The notes beneath the pieces were generated by a model. That model was not told where the DNA came from. It saw only the letters and a list, made by a program, of their open reading frames with translations, and made no database searches. The position numbers were made by a program, and so were the translations under genes. 33,867 nt of DNA, from the NCBI RefSeq assembly GCF_014646515.1, contig NZ_BMNK01000019.1, positions 1-33,867 on the forward strand, given 5' to 3'. Shown here in pieces: positions 1 to 7,945 of the stretch (its first letter is position 1; each line of letters begins with the position of its first letter). Source of the stretch: Nonomuraea glycinis. GTDB lineage: Bacteria; Actinomycetota; Actinomycetes; Streptosporangiales; Streptosporangiaceae.

Positions 1-99
1 CTCAAAGGCACTTTTCTCATGTGAACGATCAGCCCGGCTCAAATTCCCCGCGAAAGCCCGAGGTTAACTGGCCAGCGACATCGTCCCTCCGGGCGGTCG

Positions 100-441
100 C
101 GTACCACGGTGACACGGTGGCTGCGCGGGGCACAGCGCGATGGCGCCCGGATCGCGTCGGTGTGCAGCGCCGCAGGCGGCGCTGGGTGAGGCAGGGCTGC
201 TGGACGGGCACCGCCGTTTCCGCGTGCAGATGGGCACCACACCGCTGGCGTGGCTCACAGGGAACGACTCGCCCTGGCCTGCCGGCTGATCGAGCGGGGC
301 GAGTCGCGCTTCGAGACGGTCGCGCGGCACAGCGGGCTGGGCTCCGTTACCAATGTGCGTGCGCTGATGCGTCGCCGGATCGGGCTCACTCCGCTGGAGT
401 ACCGGCACCGATTCGGCCCCGGGATCGACCTGACCCCCTAA
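100..441 (+). pseudogene. Decayed GlxA-family AraC-type regulator
   Basis: Pieces of a DJ-1/PfpI plus AraC-HTH regulator appear in alternating frames. Frame 1 carries a DJ-1 segment ending RIASVCSAA (about 118-174). From about 179 the match moves to frame 2 (ALGEAGLLDGH). It then jumps directly to the HTH segment RFRVQMGTTPLAWLT, so roughly 150 family residues are missing between them. Near 250 the match returns to frame 1 (RERLALACRLIERG) and runs to the stop at 441 with a normal AraC C-terminus (GLTPLEYRHRFG). Two frameshifts and one internal deletion make a working product impossible. A second broken member of the same family lies at 4245-4867. The identification rests on remembered family motifs; the frame changes are directly visible. 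Confidence 0.75.
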
Positions 442-602
442 CAGGCCACAACAACCGTGACAGCGAACAGACTGGCTGACCCCGGCAATGGCGGCACCGC
501 TCCCACCGTCTCTCCGGTCCGGGCGAGGTCGTGTCGAAGGAGAGTGCGGGATACTCTGCCCGCGGTGCTTCGAACCACGTGACCGGAGGAGTCGATGCGG
601 GG

Positions 603-1559
603 ATGACGGTAGAGCGGCCGATGCCCACACAGGACGACGTGCTGGGGTACTTCGACACGCTGTCGAACTGGGGGCGGTGGGGTGACGACGACGAGCTCGG
701 CACTCTGAACCTCATCACCGACGACGTCCGGCTGGCGGCGGCGCGGGCCGTGCGCCACGGCAGGAGCGTGTCGTGCGCCTGGGAGGTCGCCGCACCTGAG
801 GACATGGAGCGGTCGACGACGACATGCCCGTGCGCCGCCGACATGCCGGGCGCCGAGAACATGCCGGTGCCCGCATTCCACGCCGACCGGCGCTGGGGCT
901 TCTCGTCCGAGCGGCTCGGCGTCACCTTCCACGGCAACACCCTCACCCACGTCGACTCGCCGTGCCACCTCTTCTGGGACGGCACGATGTACAACGGGCG
1001 GTCGCACTCGCTGGTCGACGCCGCGACGGGATCGTCGTGGGCGACCGTCACGGCCGCGGCGAACGGGATCATCACGCGTGGTGTCCTGCTGGACATCGCG
1101 AGCGTGCGGGATGTGCCGTGGCTGGAACCGGGGCAGGGTGTGTTTCCCGAAGATCTCGAGGAGGCCGAGCGTCGCCAGGGTGTGCGGGTGCGATCCGGCG
1201 ATGCGGTACTCCTGCGGACCGGCTATGGCCGCGCCCGGCACGAGACCGGTGCGGTCAGCGGTTTCACGCAGGCCGGATGGCATGCGTCCTGCCTGCCGTG
1301 GCTGCATGAACGGGAGGTCGCGCTGATCGGCGCCGACACCCCTCAGGACGTTCAGCCATCGGGTTACGAGGACGTGTTGATGCCGGTGCACGCCGTGAGC
1401 CTCGTCGCGATGGGGCTGTGGATGCTCGACAACTGCGACCTGGAGGCGTGCGCGACGACGGCTGCCGAGCTCGGCCAGTGGGACTTCCACCTCGCGGTCG
1501 CGCCGGTCCGCTTCGCCGGTACGTCCGGCAGCCCGGTCAATCCGATCGCCACATTCTGA
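603..1559 (+). CDS. Cyclase / kynurenine formamidase-like metal hydrolase
   Basis: The 318-aa product matches the cyclase family, which includes kynurenine formamidase and other metal-dependent hydrolases of amides and lactones. The metal-binding signature is visible as HGNTLTHVDSPCH, fitting THxDxxxH, at about residues 113-125. The N-terminus has the family-typical NWGRWGDDDELGTLNLIT. I chose ATG 603 because GGAGGA (585-590) lies 12 nt upstream; the frame is open further 5' without a better ribosome site. No signal peptide is seen, so it is probably cytoplasmic. The substrate cannot be read from the sequence. The gene is intact although both flanks are decaying, and the nitrilase remnant beyond the IS was once its convergent neighbour. 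Confidence 0.85.
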   Translation: MTVERPMPTQDDVLGYFDTLSNWGRWGDDDELGTLNLITDDVRLAAARAVRHGRSVSCAWEVAAPEDMERSTTTCPCAADMPGAENMPVPAFHADRRWGFSSERLGVTFHGNTLTHVDSPCHLFWDGTMYNGRSHSLVDAATGSSWATVTAAANGIITRGVLLDIASVRDVPWLEPGQGVFPEDLEEAERRQGVRVRSGDAVLLRTGYGRARHETGAVSGFTQAGWHASCLPWLHEREVALIGADTPQDVQPSGYEDVLMPVHAVSLVAMGLWMLDNCDLEACATTAAELGQWDFHLAVAPVRFAGTSGSPVNPIATF

Positions 1560-1647
1560 CCGCGGTTCACGAGGGGCTGCCGAGCGTACGAGATCATTCG
1601 CGTTCACGCGCTTCAGGCCCACGGCAGGCCTCGTGAACGGGCCGCAC

Positions 1648-1669
1648 CTATTCGCGGACGTAGCGGGGG
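1648..1669 (-). pseudogene. 3' end of nitrilase gene, left of the IS607-type insertion
   Basis: Read on the minus strand, this scrap encodes the last codons of a carbon-nitrogen hydrolase, RYVRE followed by TAG (1648-1650). Joining it to the remnant right of the element at the shared GG (1668-1669 or 3891-3892) restores an in-frame KHTYPRYVRE ending. That ending is typical of the nitrilase superfamily. Confidence 0.8.
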
Positions 1670-1679
1670 TGGGTAACTG

Positions 1680-1698
1680 CTCAAAGTTGAGTCGACTC
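1680..1698. repeat. Small palindromes near the left end of the IS607-type element
   Basis: GAGTCGACTC (1689-1698) is a perfect 10-bp palindrome. It overlaps a 5-bp inverted repeat, CTCAA/TTGAG (1680-1691). It lies 20-30 bp inside the left end, where subterminal TnpA binding sites would be expected. The palindromes are visible; the binding role is inference. Confidence 0.45.
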
Positions 1699-1740
1699 TA
1701 GTATGCGTTGCAGCCTCTGAGCTGGCGTTATGATCGCTGC

Positions 1741-2235
1741 GTGAACCTGAGGGAATGGGCGGTGGCGAACGGTGTGCATCCGCATACCGCCTATCGCTGG
1801 TTTCGTGAGGGCACGCTGCCGGTGCCCGCCGAGCGGGTGCAGCGCACGATCTTGGTGAACATCGAGGCGAACTCTTCCGCACCGTCGGTAACGGCTGGGG
1901 TGGGTTTGTATGCCCGCGTGTCGTCGCATGATCAGAAGTCGGATCTTGAGCGGCAGGTCTCCCGGCTGGCCGTGTGGGCGGCGCGGGGCGGTCATCGGGT
2001 GGTGCGGATCGAGTCCGAGATCGGCTCCGGGATGAACGGCGGCCGTGCGAAGGCGCGCCGGTTGCTGGCCGATCCGGAGGTGAGCACGGTGGTGGTGGAT
2101 GATGGGGAGGTCGCCGACGATCTGGTGCGGGACATGGTGGAGGTGCTGACCTCGTTCTGTGCCCGCCTGTACGGTCGCCGTTCGGCGAAGAGGCGGGCCG
2201 AGGCCGCGCTGGAAGCGGCGGCGGCCGGTGACTGA
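1741..2235 (+). CDS. tnpA: IS607-family serine recombinase TnpA, internally deleted
   Basis: The 164-aa product starts with the MerR-like HTH of IS607 transposases (NLREWAVANGVHPHTAYRWF). The serine-recombinase catalytic segment YARVSSHDQKSDLERQ follows, whose serine pair attacks DNA. The C-terminus (DDGEVADDLVRDMVEVLTSF, then CARLYGRR) is also typical. Between them STVVV runs straight into DDGEVADD. Family members carry about 25-30 residues there, including a conserved EHRDRLARFG-like motif with active-site arginines. The gap is in frame and falls at a GTGGTGGTG repeat, suggesting slippage or recombination. GTG 1741 is chosen because translation from there begins exactly at the family N-terminus. 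It overlaps tnpB by 8 nt. The protein is probably catalytically dead. Confidence 0.85.
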   Translation: MNLREWAVANGVHPHTAYRWFREGTLPVPAERVQRTILVNIEANSSAPSVTAGVGLYARVSSHDQKSDLERQVSRLAVWAARGGHRVVRIESEIGSGMNGGRAKARRLLADPEVSTVVVDDGEVADDLVRDMVEVLTSFCARLYGRRSAKRRAEAALEAAAAGD

Positions 2236-3886
2236 GCCCGAGGTTGGGCCCGAGGCTGGACTCGGTAAGCGGCTGCGTGCGATCGCCCCGTCGTTCGTTG
2301 TGCCCGGCCCGTCGGGTGTGTCGATACGTGACCGTCTGAAGAACCTGACCCCGGCCGATGAGGAGGTGTTGCGTCTGGTCGGCGCGCATCTGGGGTCGCT
2401 GGCGTCGGGGGATCTCAAGGTGCGCTGTGCTGACGGGCTGGAGCACTCGGCCACCACGTGGGCGGGGCGTAAGCGGGATCTGACCGTCGTGTCGTCGTCT
2501 CGCTGGGCGGGGAGCATCACGAAGGCGACACATGATCAGTGGGCGCTGGCCCGGCGCGGGCAGGCCGCGCACATGCGGTCGCTTGAGGCCGGCGTTGAGA
2601 CGGTCGCGTATCGTCTGTCGTTGCCCATCGGCGCGAAGGGCTCCCAGCGGGCCCCCGGTGGTTACCGCTCGAAGAGTGAGTGGTTTCACAAGAGGCGTCG
2701 TCTGCAGCTGCTGCAGGGCCGTCTGGCTGAGGTCCGGGCGGACTGGCAGGCCGGTGTCGTGCGCGTGGTGCGGGGCGGGCGCAAGCTGCTCAACACCCGC
2801 CACCACCTGGATGCCGCCCGGCTCACCGAGCCGCAGTGGCGGGACAGGTGGCACAGCGCGCGCTGGTTCCTGTCGGCTGACGGGGAGTCCGGTAAGCGGT
2901 TCGGCAACGAGACGATCCGGATCACGCCCGAGGGCGAGGTCAGCATCAAGCTGCCCGCGCCGCTCGCCCACTTGGCCAACGCCGGGCACGGCCGCTACAC
3001 GCTGGCCGCGAGGGTGTCGTTCCCGCACCGGGGCAGCGAGTGGGCCGACCGGGTGGTGGCCAACCGGGCGGTGGCCTATCGCATCGACTATGACGTGGCC
3101 CGGCAGTGCTGGTACCTGAACGCCTCCTGGACCTTTGCTGCCGTGCCTGCCGTCTCGATGGAGGCGGCGCTGGCCCAGGGGGTGATCGGTGTGGACACCA
3201 ACGCCGACCATCTGGCCGCCTGGCGGCTGGATCCGCACGGCAACCCGGTCGGGCGGCCCCGCCGGTTCGGCTACGAGTTGTCCGGCAGCGCCGACCGGCG
3301 TGACGCCCAGGTGCGGCATGCCTTGTCCCGGCTGCTGAACTGGGCGAAGACCTGCCGGGTTGCCGCCATCGCGGTGGAGGATCTGGACTTCACCGACTCC
3401 AGGACACGGGAGAGGCACGGTCGTAAACGCCGGTTGCGGCAGCTCATCTCCGGTATGCCCACGGGCAGGCTCCGCGCCCGTCTCACCTCGATGGCCGAGG
3501 CCACCGATATCGCGATCATCGCCGTCGATCCGGCCTACACCAGCAGGTGGGGAGCGCAGCACTGGCAAAAGCCCATGCACGCCCCCACCCGACACGATGC
3601 CGCGAGCATCGCCATCGGCCGACGCGCCCAAGGGCACCCGATCCGGCGACGGACGGCACCGCCCCGTAACGACCAGAGCGATCGTTGCGGGCATCGGACC
3701 GTCCAGGCCCGACCAGAGACCCTTGGGCGTGAGGAAACCCGCCGCCCCGTCACGGACCGTGCACACGATGCACCCGCCCGGACAGGCACAAGACCACGTA
3801 CGCGGGCGACCAGCGCATCCACAACCGTTCGGGATACGCGCAGCGATCAGGGGTGGGTCCAAGACACACTCCTGCTCACTGATTAG
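2228..3886 (+). CDS. tnpB: IS607-associated TnpB (RuvC-like RNA-guided nuclease family)
   Basis: The product is about 552 aa from GTG 2228, which overlaps the tnpA stop. The split RuvC core is recognisable: GVDTNADHLAAWRLD holds the first Asp, IAVEDLDF the Glu, and APTRHDAASIAIGRRAQGH the last Asp. IAVDPAYTSRWGAQHW precedes the last motif. The CxxC zinc finger normally found after the TSxxC position is absent and that Cys is Trp/Gly here, as I recall for other actinobacterial IS607 TnpBs. Known TnpBs are nucleases guided by an RNA from the element's right end and favour retention of the element. The last ~90 codons, rich in Arg, Pro and Thr, may double as the guide-RNA-coding region. The frame is intact, unlike tnpA. 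Confidence 0.85.
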   Translation: MTEPEVGPEAGLGKRLRAIAPSFVVPGPSGVSIRDRLKNLTPADEEVLRLVGAHLGSLASGDLKVRCADGLEHSATTWAGRKRDLTVVSSSRWAGSITKATHDQWALARRGQAAHMRSLEAGVETVAYRLSLPIGAKGSQRAPGGYRSKSEWFHKRRRLQLLQGRLAEVRADWQAGVVRVVRGGRKLLNTRHHLDAARLTEPQWRDRWHSARWFLSADGESGKRFGNETIRITPEGEVSIKLPAPLAHLANAGHGRYTLAARVSFPHRGSEWADRVVANRAVAYRIDYDVARQCWYLNASWTFAAVPAVSMEAALAQGVIGVDTNADHLAAWRLDPHGNPVGRPRRFGYELSGSADRRDAQVRHALSRLLNWAKTCRVAAIAVEDLDFTDSRTRERHGRKRRLRQLISGMPTGRLRARLTSMAEATDIAIIAVDPAYTSRWGAQHWQKPMHAPTRHDAASIAIGRRAQGHPIRRRTAPPRNDQSDRCGHRTVQARPETLGREETRRPVTDRAHDAPARTGTRPRTRATSASTTVRDTRSDQGWVQDTLLLTD

Positions 3887-3890
3887 GAAC

Positions 3891-4243
3891 GGTATGTGTG
3901 CTTGGCCTTCCTGGCCACATTCAGATCGATCTCAACCGTTGCGAAGGGTTCGTCCGGCGTTGTGGTGGCGAGCACCGTACCGTCCGGGTCGGTCACCCAG
4001 CCGAGCCCGCCGCAGTCGAGTCCCGCGCCACCAGGCGTGCATTGGTTCGACGAGACGGAGTACGCGCCGGAGCACACCGCGGCCGTCCGCCCGCCGCTCA
4101 GCCATCGGTCGAGAGACTCGTACGTGGTCGCCGATGACCGCGGGGGCGCCGAGTTCGGCGAGCCGGGCCACGGCGGCCTCATGTTCCGCGACGCTCTGCT
4201 GCCAGCGCGCCGCGTCGACGGAGGCGTCGGCGGCCAACCAGTC
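3891..4243 (-). pseudogene. Nitrilase / carbon-nitrogen hydrolase remnant cut by the IS
   Basis: Two nitrilase-superfamily pieces lie in different minus-strand frames. The upstream piece (about 4243-4130) reads DWLAADASVDAARWQQSV and continues to PAVIGD. The downstream piece (about 4120-3891) reads ESLDRWLSGGRTAAVCSG, then LGWVTDPDGTVLATT and ARKAKHTY. The latter is the usual C-terminal block after the catalytic Cys region. About 100 family residues between the pieces, and the whole N-terminus, are missing. The gene is cut at 3890/3891 by the IS607-type element; its last codons are at 1648-1669. The RS stop seen at the IS edge is element sequence. Original nitrilase activity is inferred from homology only. 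Confidence 0.75.
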
Positions 4244-4244
4244 G

Positions 4245-4867
4245 GAGGCGGGGTTGCTCGACGGCGGTGAGGCGACGACGCACTGGCGCTACGCCGACGT
4301 TATCCGACGGTCTCGGTCAAGCCGGACGCGATCTTCGTCCGAGCGGGAAACGTGTTCACCTCGGCCGGTGTCAGCGTCGGCATCGATCTCGCCCTCGCCT
4401 TGGTGGAACAGGACCACGGTCCGGAACTCGCGCGTGACGTCGCCCGGACGCTCGTCGTCTTCATGCAGCGCCCCGGCGGCCAATCACAGTTCTCCACCCG
4501 CCTCGACGTGCCGGCAGCGCACGCCGGCCCTCTTCGCACCGTTCTCGACAGCGTCACCGGCGACCCGGCCGGTGAGCACACGCTGACGTCCATGGCCCGC
4601 CGGGCGGGGGTGTCCACCCGCCACCTCACCCGCCTGTTCCGTCACGAACTCGGCATGACCGCCACCCACTTCGTGGAACTCAGCCGCCTGGAGATCGCCC
4701 AGCGACTCCTGACCGACGGAGCCCCGGTCACGGCCGCCGCTCGCGCCAGCGGCTTCGGCAGCGACGAGACGCTGCGCCGCACCTTCCTGCGCCATCTCGC
4801 CATCACCCCTACCGCCTACCGCAACCGCTTCAGCACCACTCACCAGCAGCATCCGGACAACAAGTAA
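4245..4867 (+). pseudogene. Truncated, frameshifted GlxA-family AraC regulator
   Basis: The remnant begins mid DJ-1 domain with EAGLLDGGEATTHWRYADV (from 4245). About 1 nt plus four codons are lost near 4305. It resumes as YPTVSVKPDAIFVRAG and stays open to TAA at 4867. The C-terminal half is complete: NVFTSAGVSVGIDLALALVE, VVFMQRPGGQSQFS, then two AraC helix-turn-helix units (TLTSMARRAGVSTRHLTRLF; ASGFGSDETLRRTF). The N-terminal ~90 residues are gone and the fragment abuts the nitrilase remnant at 4243, so an old deletion fused divergent neighbours. A GTG at 4343-4352 could still give an HTH-only protein, which is the only reason for doubt about full loss of function. Confidence 0.75.
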
Positions 4868-4913
4868 CGTGGGAAAGCTCAGAACCGGTCGAGAGGACAT
4901 CGCCTCTTCTCGA

Positions 4914-5174
4914 TCAACCGATGAGGTGCTCCATGCCGATCCCCGTGGCCGCGAGGGCGGTGGAGACAGACGTGAGAGCGAGCACGACGAGAGCGCACCC
5001 GCTCGACGAGGATGAATTTGAGTTCATTTTGGCTGCGGTCTGGTGGTAGAGCTTCACGGCGGGATCGTTTTCGTCGTCGTAATCCCCGTCGTGATAGGCG
5101 ATCATCTTCGCGGCGCACAATGGGCAGAGGCTTCCCTCCGACACCTCGCTGCGGCAACCGTTGCACTTCGCCAT
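4914..5174 (-). CDS. Small zinc-ribbon protein with one membrane helix
   Basis: This 86-aa protein starts at ATG 5174 with GGAGG about 9 nt upstream. Its N-terminus has two CxxC pairs (CNGC at residues 4-7, CPLC at 17-20), a minimal zinc ribbon. An acidic stretch (YHDGDYDDEND) and a Ser/Asn linker follow. A hydrophobic segment of ~22 residues (CALVVLALTSVSTALAATGI) near the C-terminus looks like a single membrane anchor. No named family is recognised. It is convergent with the GlxA remnant and upstream of nothing obvious. The clear ribosome site and domain layout argue that it is real. Confidence 0.7.
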   Translation of the reverse strand: MAKCNGCRSEVSEGSLCPLCAAKMIAYHDGDYDDENDPAVKLYHQTAAKMNSNSSSSSGCALVVLALTSVSTALAATGIGMEHLIG

Positions 5175-5311
5175 GCTCTCAACCTCCGCTTGTCCGGTTG
5201 TCGGAGAGTACCGATCAATGCGGATTTTACAGGAAAAATCGATCTACGTACTCTGCATTGTCAATGCGCATATCCGGCACGCATCGGGCCTCGACGCCGA
5301 CGGCGCGATGT

Positions 5312-6964
5312 TCAACCGGTGAGCCCGGTCTCCGTGCCAGGTGCCGGCGGGATCGCTCGGACACCCGCCGTGGCGCTGGCCGATTCCACGAGCTCCGGGC
5401 TACCGAGCGGTCGCGTACCCTGCTCGGCCGCCTTGAGCTCGACCAATTGGCTTTCCACGACCTTGAGCGTGTGAAACTTCCGCGCGGTCACCATGACCCG
5501 CCCCTCCATCGACCCGACCGTGTCGTTGTACGCCTTGACCGACCGGTCGAGGGACCTGCCCAGGGTGTTGAGATGCCCGCCCATGACCGAAAGCCTGTCG
5601 TACAGTTCGCGGCCGAGTTCGTAGACCTGCTTGAGGTTGTCCTGCAGCGCCGCCTGTGTCCACGCGAACGCCACGGTGCGGAGCAGGGCGATGAGCGAGG
5701 TCGGCGTCGCGATAAGGACGTTCCTGGCGATCGCGTACTCGTGCAGGGTCGGCTCCTTCTCCAGCGCCGGCTGGAGAAAGGCGTCGCTGGGTACGAAAAG
5801 CACGACGAACTCCGGTGATGCGGCGACCTTCCGGAAATACTCCTTGCCCCCGAGCGCATCTACGTGCTGGCGCAACTGCCGGGCGTGGTCGGCCCAGTGC
5901 CGGTCCGCCTCGGTCTCATCGACGGCCTCGATCGCCGACATGAACGCGGCCATCGGAACCTTGGAATCCACGACGACGTGCTTGCCACCCGACAGATGGA
6001 TCAGCATGTCAGGCCGGAGTGAACCCTCGCTGTCGGCGAGGTGGACCTGGGTGTCGAAGTCGCATCGCTCGACCAAGCCTGCCTGTTCCACGGCCCTCTT
6101 GAGATGCATCTCGCCCCAAGACCCGCGCACCTGCGGCTTCTTGAGCGCCTCGACGAGCGCCCGGGTTTCCTTCCGGGTCCGCTGTCCTTCCTCGGTCAGG
6201 GTGAGCAGTTGCCGGCTCAGTGTGGCCTCTGCCGCGACGCGCGTGGTGGAGAACTCCTTGAGCTGCCGGTCCATCTCCGCCAACTGATCATGGACCGGCT
6301 TGCTGGCCGCGTTCAGGGTCGCCTCGGCCTTGGTCACCAGCTCGACCTGAGACTGCTTCAGCATCTGGTTGGTCGCCGCGCGCAGCGTCTCCTCCAGAAG
6401 CCGGTTGTTGTCCGAGCGGGTCTGATCGAGCTCCTGGCGGACAGCCTGCACCGTCGCGGCCTGCTCCAGCAGCGCTTGCTTCTGCATGACCAACTCGGCC
6501 AGCTGCGTCCTCAGGTCCTGGATCTCCGAGCGCAGAACCGACTCCTTCGCCTTCAGTTCGGTGATCCCGAGTTCGGTGTCGCGGAGACGACGACCGGCTT
6601 CCGCTCCTCGCGCCTGCTCCGACTGAAGTTCCACTCGCAGCCGCTCTGCGTCGGCTTGCTTCCGTTGGAGGCTGCTCCGAGTCGCCTCCAACTCGGCGCC
6701 GAGCCGGCCGAGTCGCTCGTCCAGGGTCCTGCGCTCGGTCAGCGCGGTGGTGTGTGCCTGGCTCAGATCGGCCAGTTGCCTCTGGGCCCTGTCCCGTTCG
6801 GCACGGAGCGCGGCCGCCTGCTCGGTGGCCTGGGTTCGCTGTTCCTCGGCGAACTTCAACGCGACACGCTCGTCCGCCGCGCGGCCACGGGCGATCAGAT
6901 ACGCGATCGTGGCGCTGACCAGCGCAAGCACGATCGCCAGTACGACTACGTAGAAGGAAGTCAT
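5312..6964 (-). CDS. rmuC: RmuC-family DNA recombination protein
   Basis: The 550-aa product has the RmuC layout. An N-terminal membrane helix (residues ~3-25) is followed by a long coiled coil rich in Glu, Arg and Gln (~30-270). The conserved C-terminal domain contains KKPQVRGSWGEMHLKRAVEQ, RPDMLIHLSGGKHVVVDSKV, YFRKVAASPEFVVLFVPSDA and IATPTSLIALLRTVAFAWTQ. RmuC limits inversions at short inverted repeats in E. coli and is predicted to be a nuclease-fold protein; its biochemical role is not settled. The start ATG 6964 is 1 nt from the stop of the upstream gene (TGAGATG), so the two are probably cotranscribed and translationally coupled. Confidence 0.93.
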   Translation of the reverse strand: MTSFYVVVLAIVLALVSATIAYLIARGRAADERVALKFAEEQRTQATEQAAALRAERDRAQRQLADLSQAHTTALTERRTLDERLGRLGAELEATRSSLQRKQADAERLRVELQSEQARGAEAGRRLRDTELGITELKAKESVLRSEIQDLRTQLAELVMQKQALLEQAATVQAVRQELDQTRSDNNRLLEETLRAATNQMLKQSQVELVTKAEATLNAASKPVHDQLAEMDRQLKEFSTTRVAAEATLSRQLLTLTEEGQRTRKETRALVEALKKPQVRGSWGEMHLKRAVEQAGLVERCDFDTQVHLADSEGSLRPDMLIHLSGGKHVVVDSKVPMAAFMSAIEAVDETEADRHWADHARQLRQHVDALGGKEYFRKVAASPEFVVLFVPSDAFLQPALEKEPTLHEYAIARNVLIATPTSLIALLRTVAFAWTQAALQDNLKQVYELGRELYDRLSVMGGHLNTLGRSLDRSVKAYNDTVGSMEGRVMVTARKFHTLKVVESQLVELKAAEQGTRPLGSPELVESASATAGVRAIPPAPGTETGLTG

Positions 6965-6965
6965 C

Positions 6966-7520
6966 TCAGCCCACCCGCTTCCAGTCCTGGCACCCGCTGG
7001 TCTCGAAGAACTCGCCCTTCTTGAGGGCGACTCTGGTCTGACCCTGGATGTTGCCGTTGGCGATGATGGAGGTGAATTCGCCGGAGGCGTTCTTCAGGCG
7101 GGCCCAGTAGCAGCTGGAGCCGTCCGCCCCGGCCGTCTTGTAGGTGCCGGGCTTGATGTCCTCACCGACGAGATACTGACCGTCACCGGAGAACGCGGTC
7201 TGCGGGCCGTTTTCTCCCTTCGGGTCCACCACGGGCTCAGCAGTGACCGTCTCGGTTGCGGCGGGCACCGACTCGGCCTGCGTGGTCTCGGTCACCGTGA
7301 CGATGGGGCGCGGGGAGGCCGAGGTCCCGGTGTCGCCACCCGCACCGATCCCCACGCCGATGGTCAACGAGACGATCGCGGTCAGGCCGTGGGCCAGAAA
7401 ACGCCGGCCGGGCCGGGCTGTGGGCACAACGGGGGTGGCGGGCTGCCGGCCGGGCGGGGTGAAGGGCTGCTGGTATGGCGGCTGCGGGTGGGGGCCCGTG
7501 CCGAGGTTGTGATGGGTCAT
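6966..7520 (-). CDS. Membrane-anchored protein with extracytoplasmic ligand-like domain
   Basis: The 184-aa product starts at ATG 7520, preceded by GAGAGGA. A Pro-rich cytoplasmic N-terminus (PHPQPPYQQPFTPPGRQ) is followed by one membrane helix (FLAHGLTAIVSLTIGVGIGA). A Ser/Thr/Pro/Val linker leads to a ~90-residue C-terminal domain: GDGQYLVGEDIKPGTYKTAG, CYWARLKNASGEFTSIIANG, and a final Cys (GCQDW). The YLVGxDIxPGTYxT...CYW pattern is common in secreted actinobacterial proteins of unknown function. Two Cys probably form a disulfide outside the cell. The frame is open further upstream (to 7907) but lacks a ribosome site. It sits directly ahead of rmuC. Confidence 0.8.
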   Translation of the reverse strand: MTHHNLGTGPHPQPPYQQPFTPPGRQPATPVVPTARPGRRFLAHGLTAIVSLTIGVGIGAGGDTGTSASPRPIVTVTETTQAESVPAATETVTAEPVVDPKGENGPQTAFSGDGQYLVGEDIKPGTYKTAGADGSSCYWARLKNASGEFTSIIANGNIQGQTRVALKKGEFFETSGCQDWKRVG

Positions 7521-7945
7521 GTCGAGTCCTCTCGCGGTCGGACGTCGAGCCCGAAGTCGTTGACGAGAGCACTGTGTTCCATGCTCCTTGACGACCGCTG
7601 AATTCAAGCCGATAACCCCCTTATCAACATTTGTTGTGGACGGGATTGGGGGCGGCTGTACCTTCCTTTTGAAATGCGTCGATTTCAGAGCCGTAGTCGG
7701 CGATTCCAGGCCTGAATCGTGAAATTGCACTGTCGCGGGAGATTGTCGAGTTCGACGACATTTCGATGGCGCGATTCGGCGAAATTGCTGCATTGTCGAG
7801 GATGACATGACCCTCCTCTGCTCGCCGGCCAGGCCCGATGAGCCGTCCCGCCGGTCGGAGGGCGAGCTCGGCCCGCGGGCCTGGAGCAGGTTGGCGGTCG
7901 CGATCACATCGTCGGATTGTCGGTGGCGAAGGATACGGTTGACCC
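7521..7945. other. AT-richer intergenic region between divergent genes
   Basis: This 425-bp stretch separates the minus-strand membrane protein from the plus-strand winged-helix gene. It is visibly richer in A and T than its surroundings and shows no convincing coding frame. ATTGTCGAG occurs twice (about 7743 and 7794). The promoters of both genes presumably lie here, but I cannot place boxes with confidence. Confidence 0.5.

Larger units (their letters stand above)
1670..3890 (+). mobile_element. IS607-type insertion sequence (tnpA + tnpB), target GG
   Basis: This 2221-bp element carries a serine-recombinase tnpA and an overlapping tnpB. Its ends can be set to the base because it interrupts the C-terminal codons of a minus-strand nitrilase gene. 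The left flank ends in the G run 1665-1669 and the right flank begins GGTATG at 3891. Removing 1670-3890 plus one GG restores the reading frame across KHTYPRYVRE. IS607 elements lack terminal inverted repeats, make no target duplication, and use a 2-bp GG crossover retained at both ends, which is exactly the pattern here. Its TnpA carries an internal deletion, so this copy is probably immobile on its own. Confidence 0.88.

Noticed and set aside
1613..3862. 749-codon minus-strand open frame across the IS607-type element
   Set aside because: It is antisense to tnpA/tnpB and Pro/Arg-rich with no domain; only its first-listed edge overlaps the genuine nitrilase end.
3883..3893. Native C-terminus RS-stop for the nitrilase fragment
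   Set aside because: These codons come from the IS right end; the true terminus RYVRE lies at the left flank.
4890..4916. Terminator hairpin between the GlxA remnant and the zinc-ribbon gene
   Set aside because: CGAGAGG and CCTCTTCTCG pair only with a 3-nt bulge; too weak to list.
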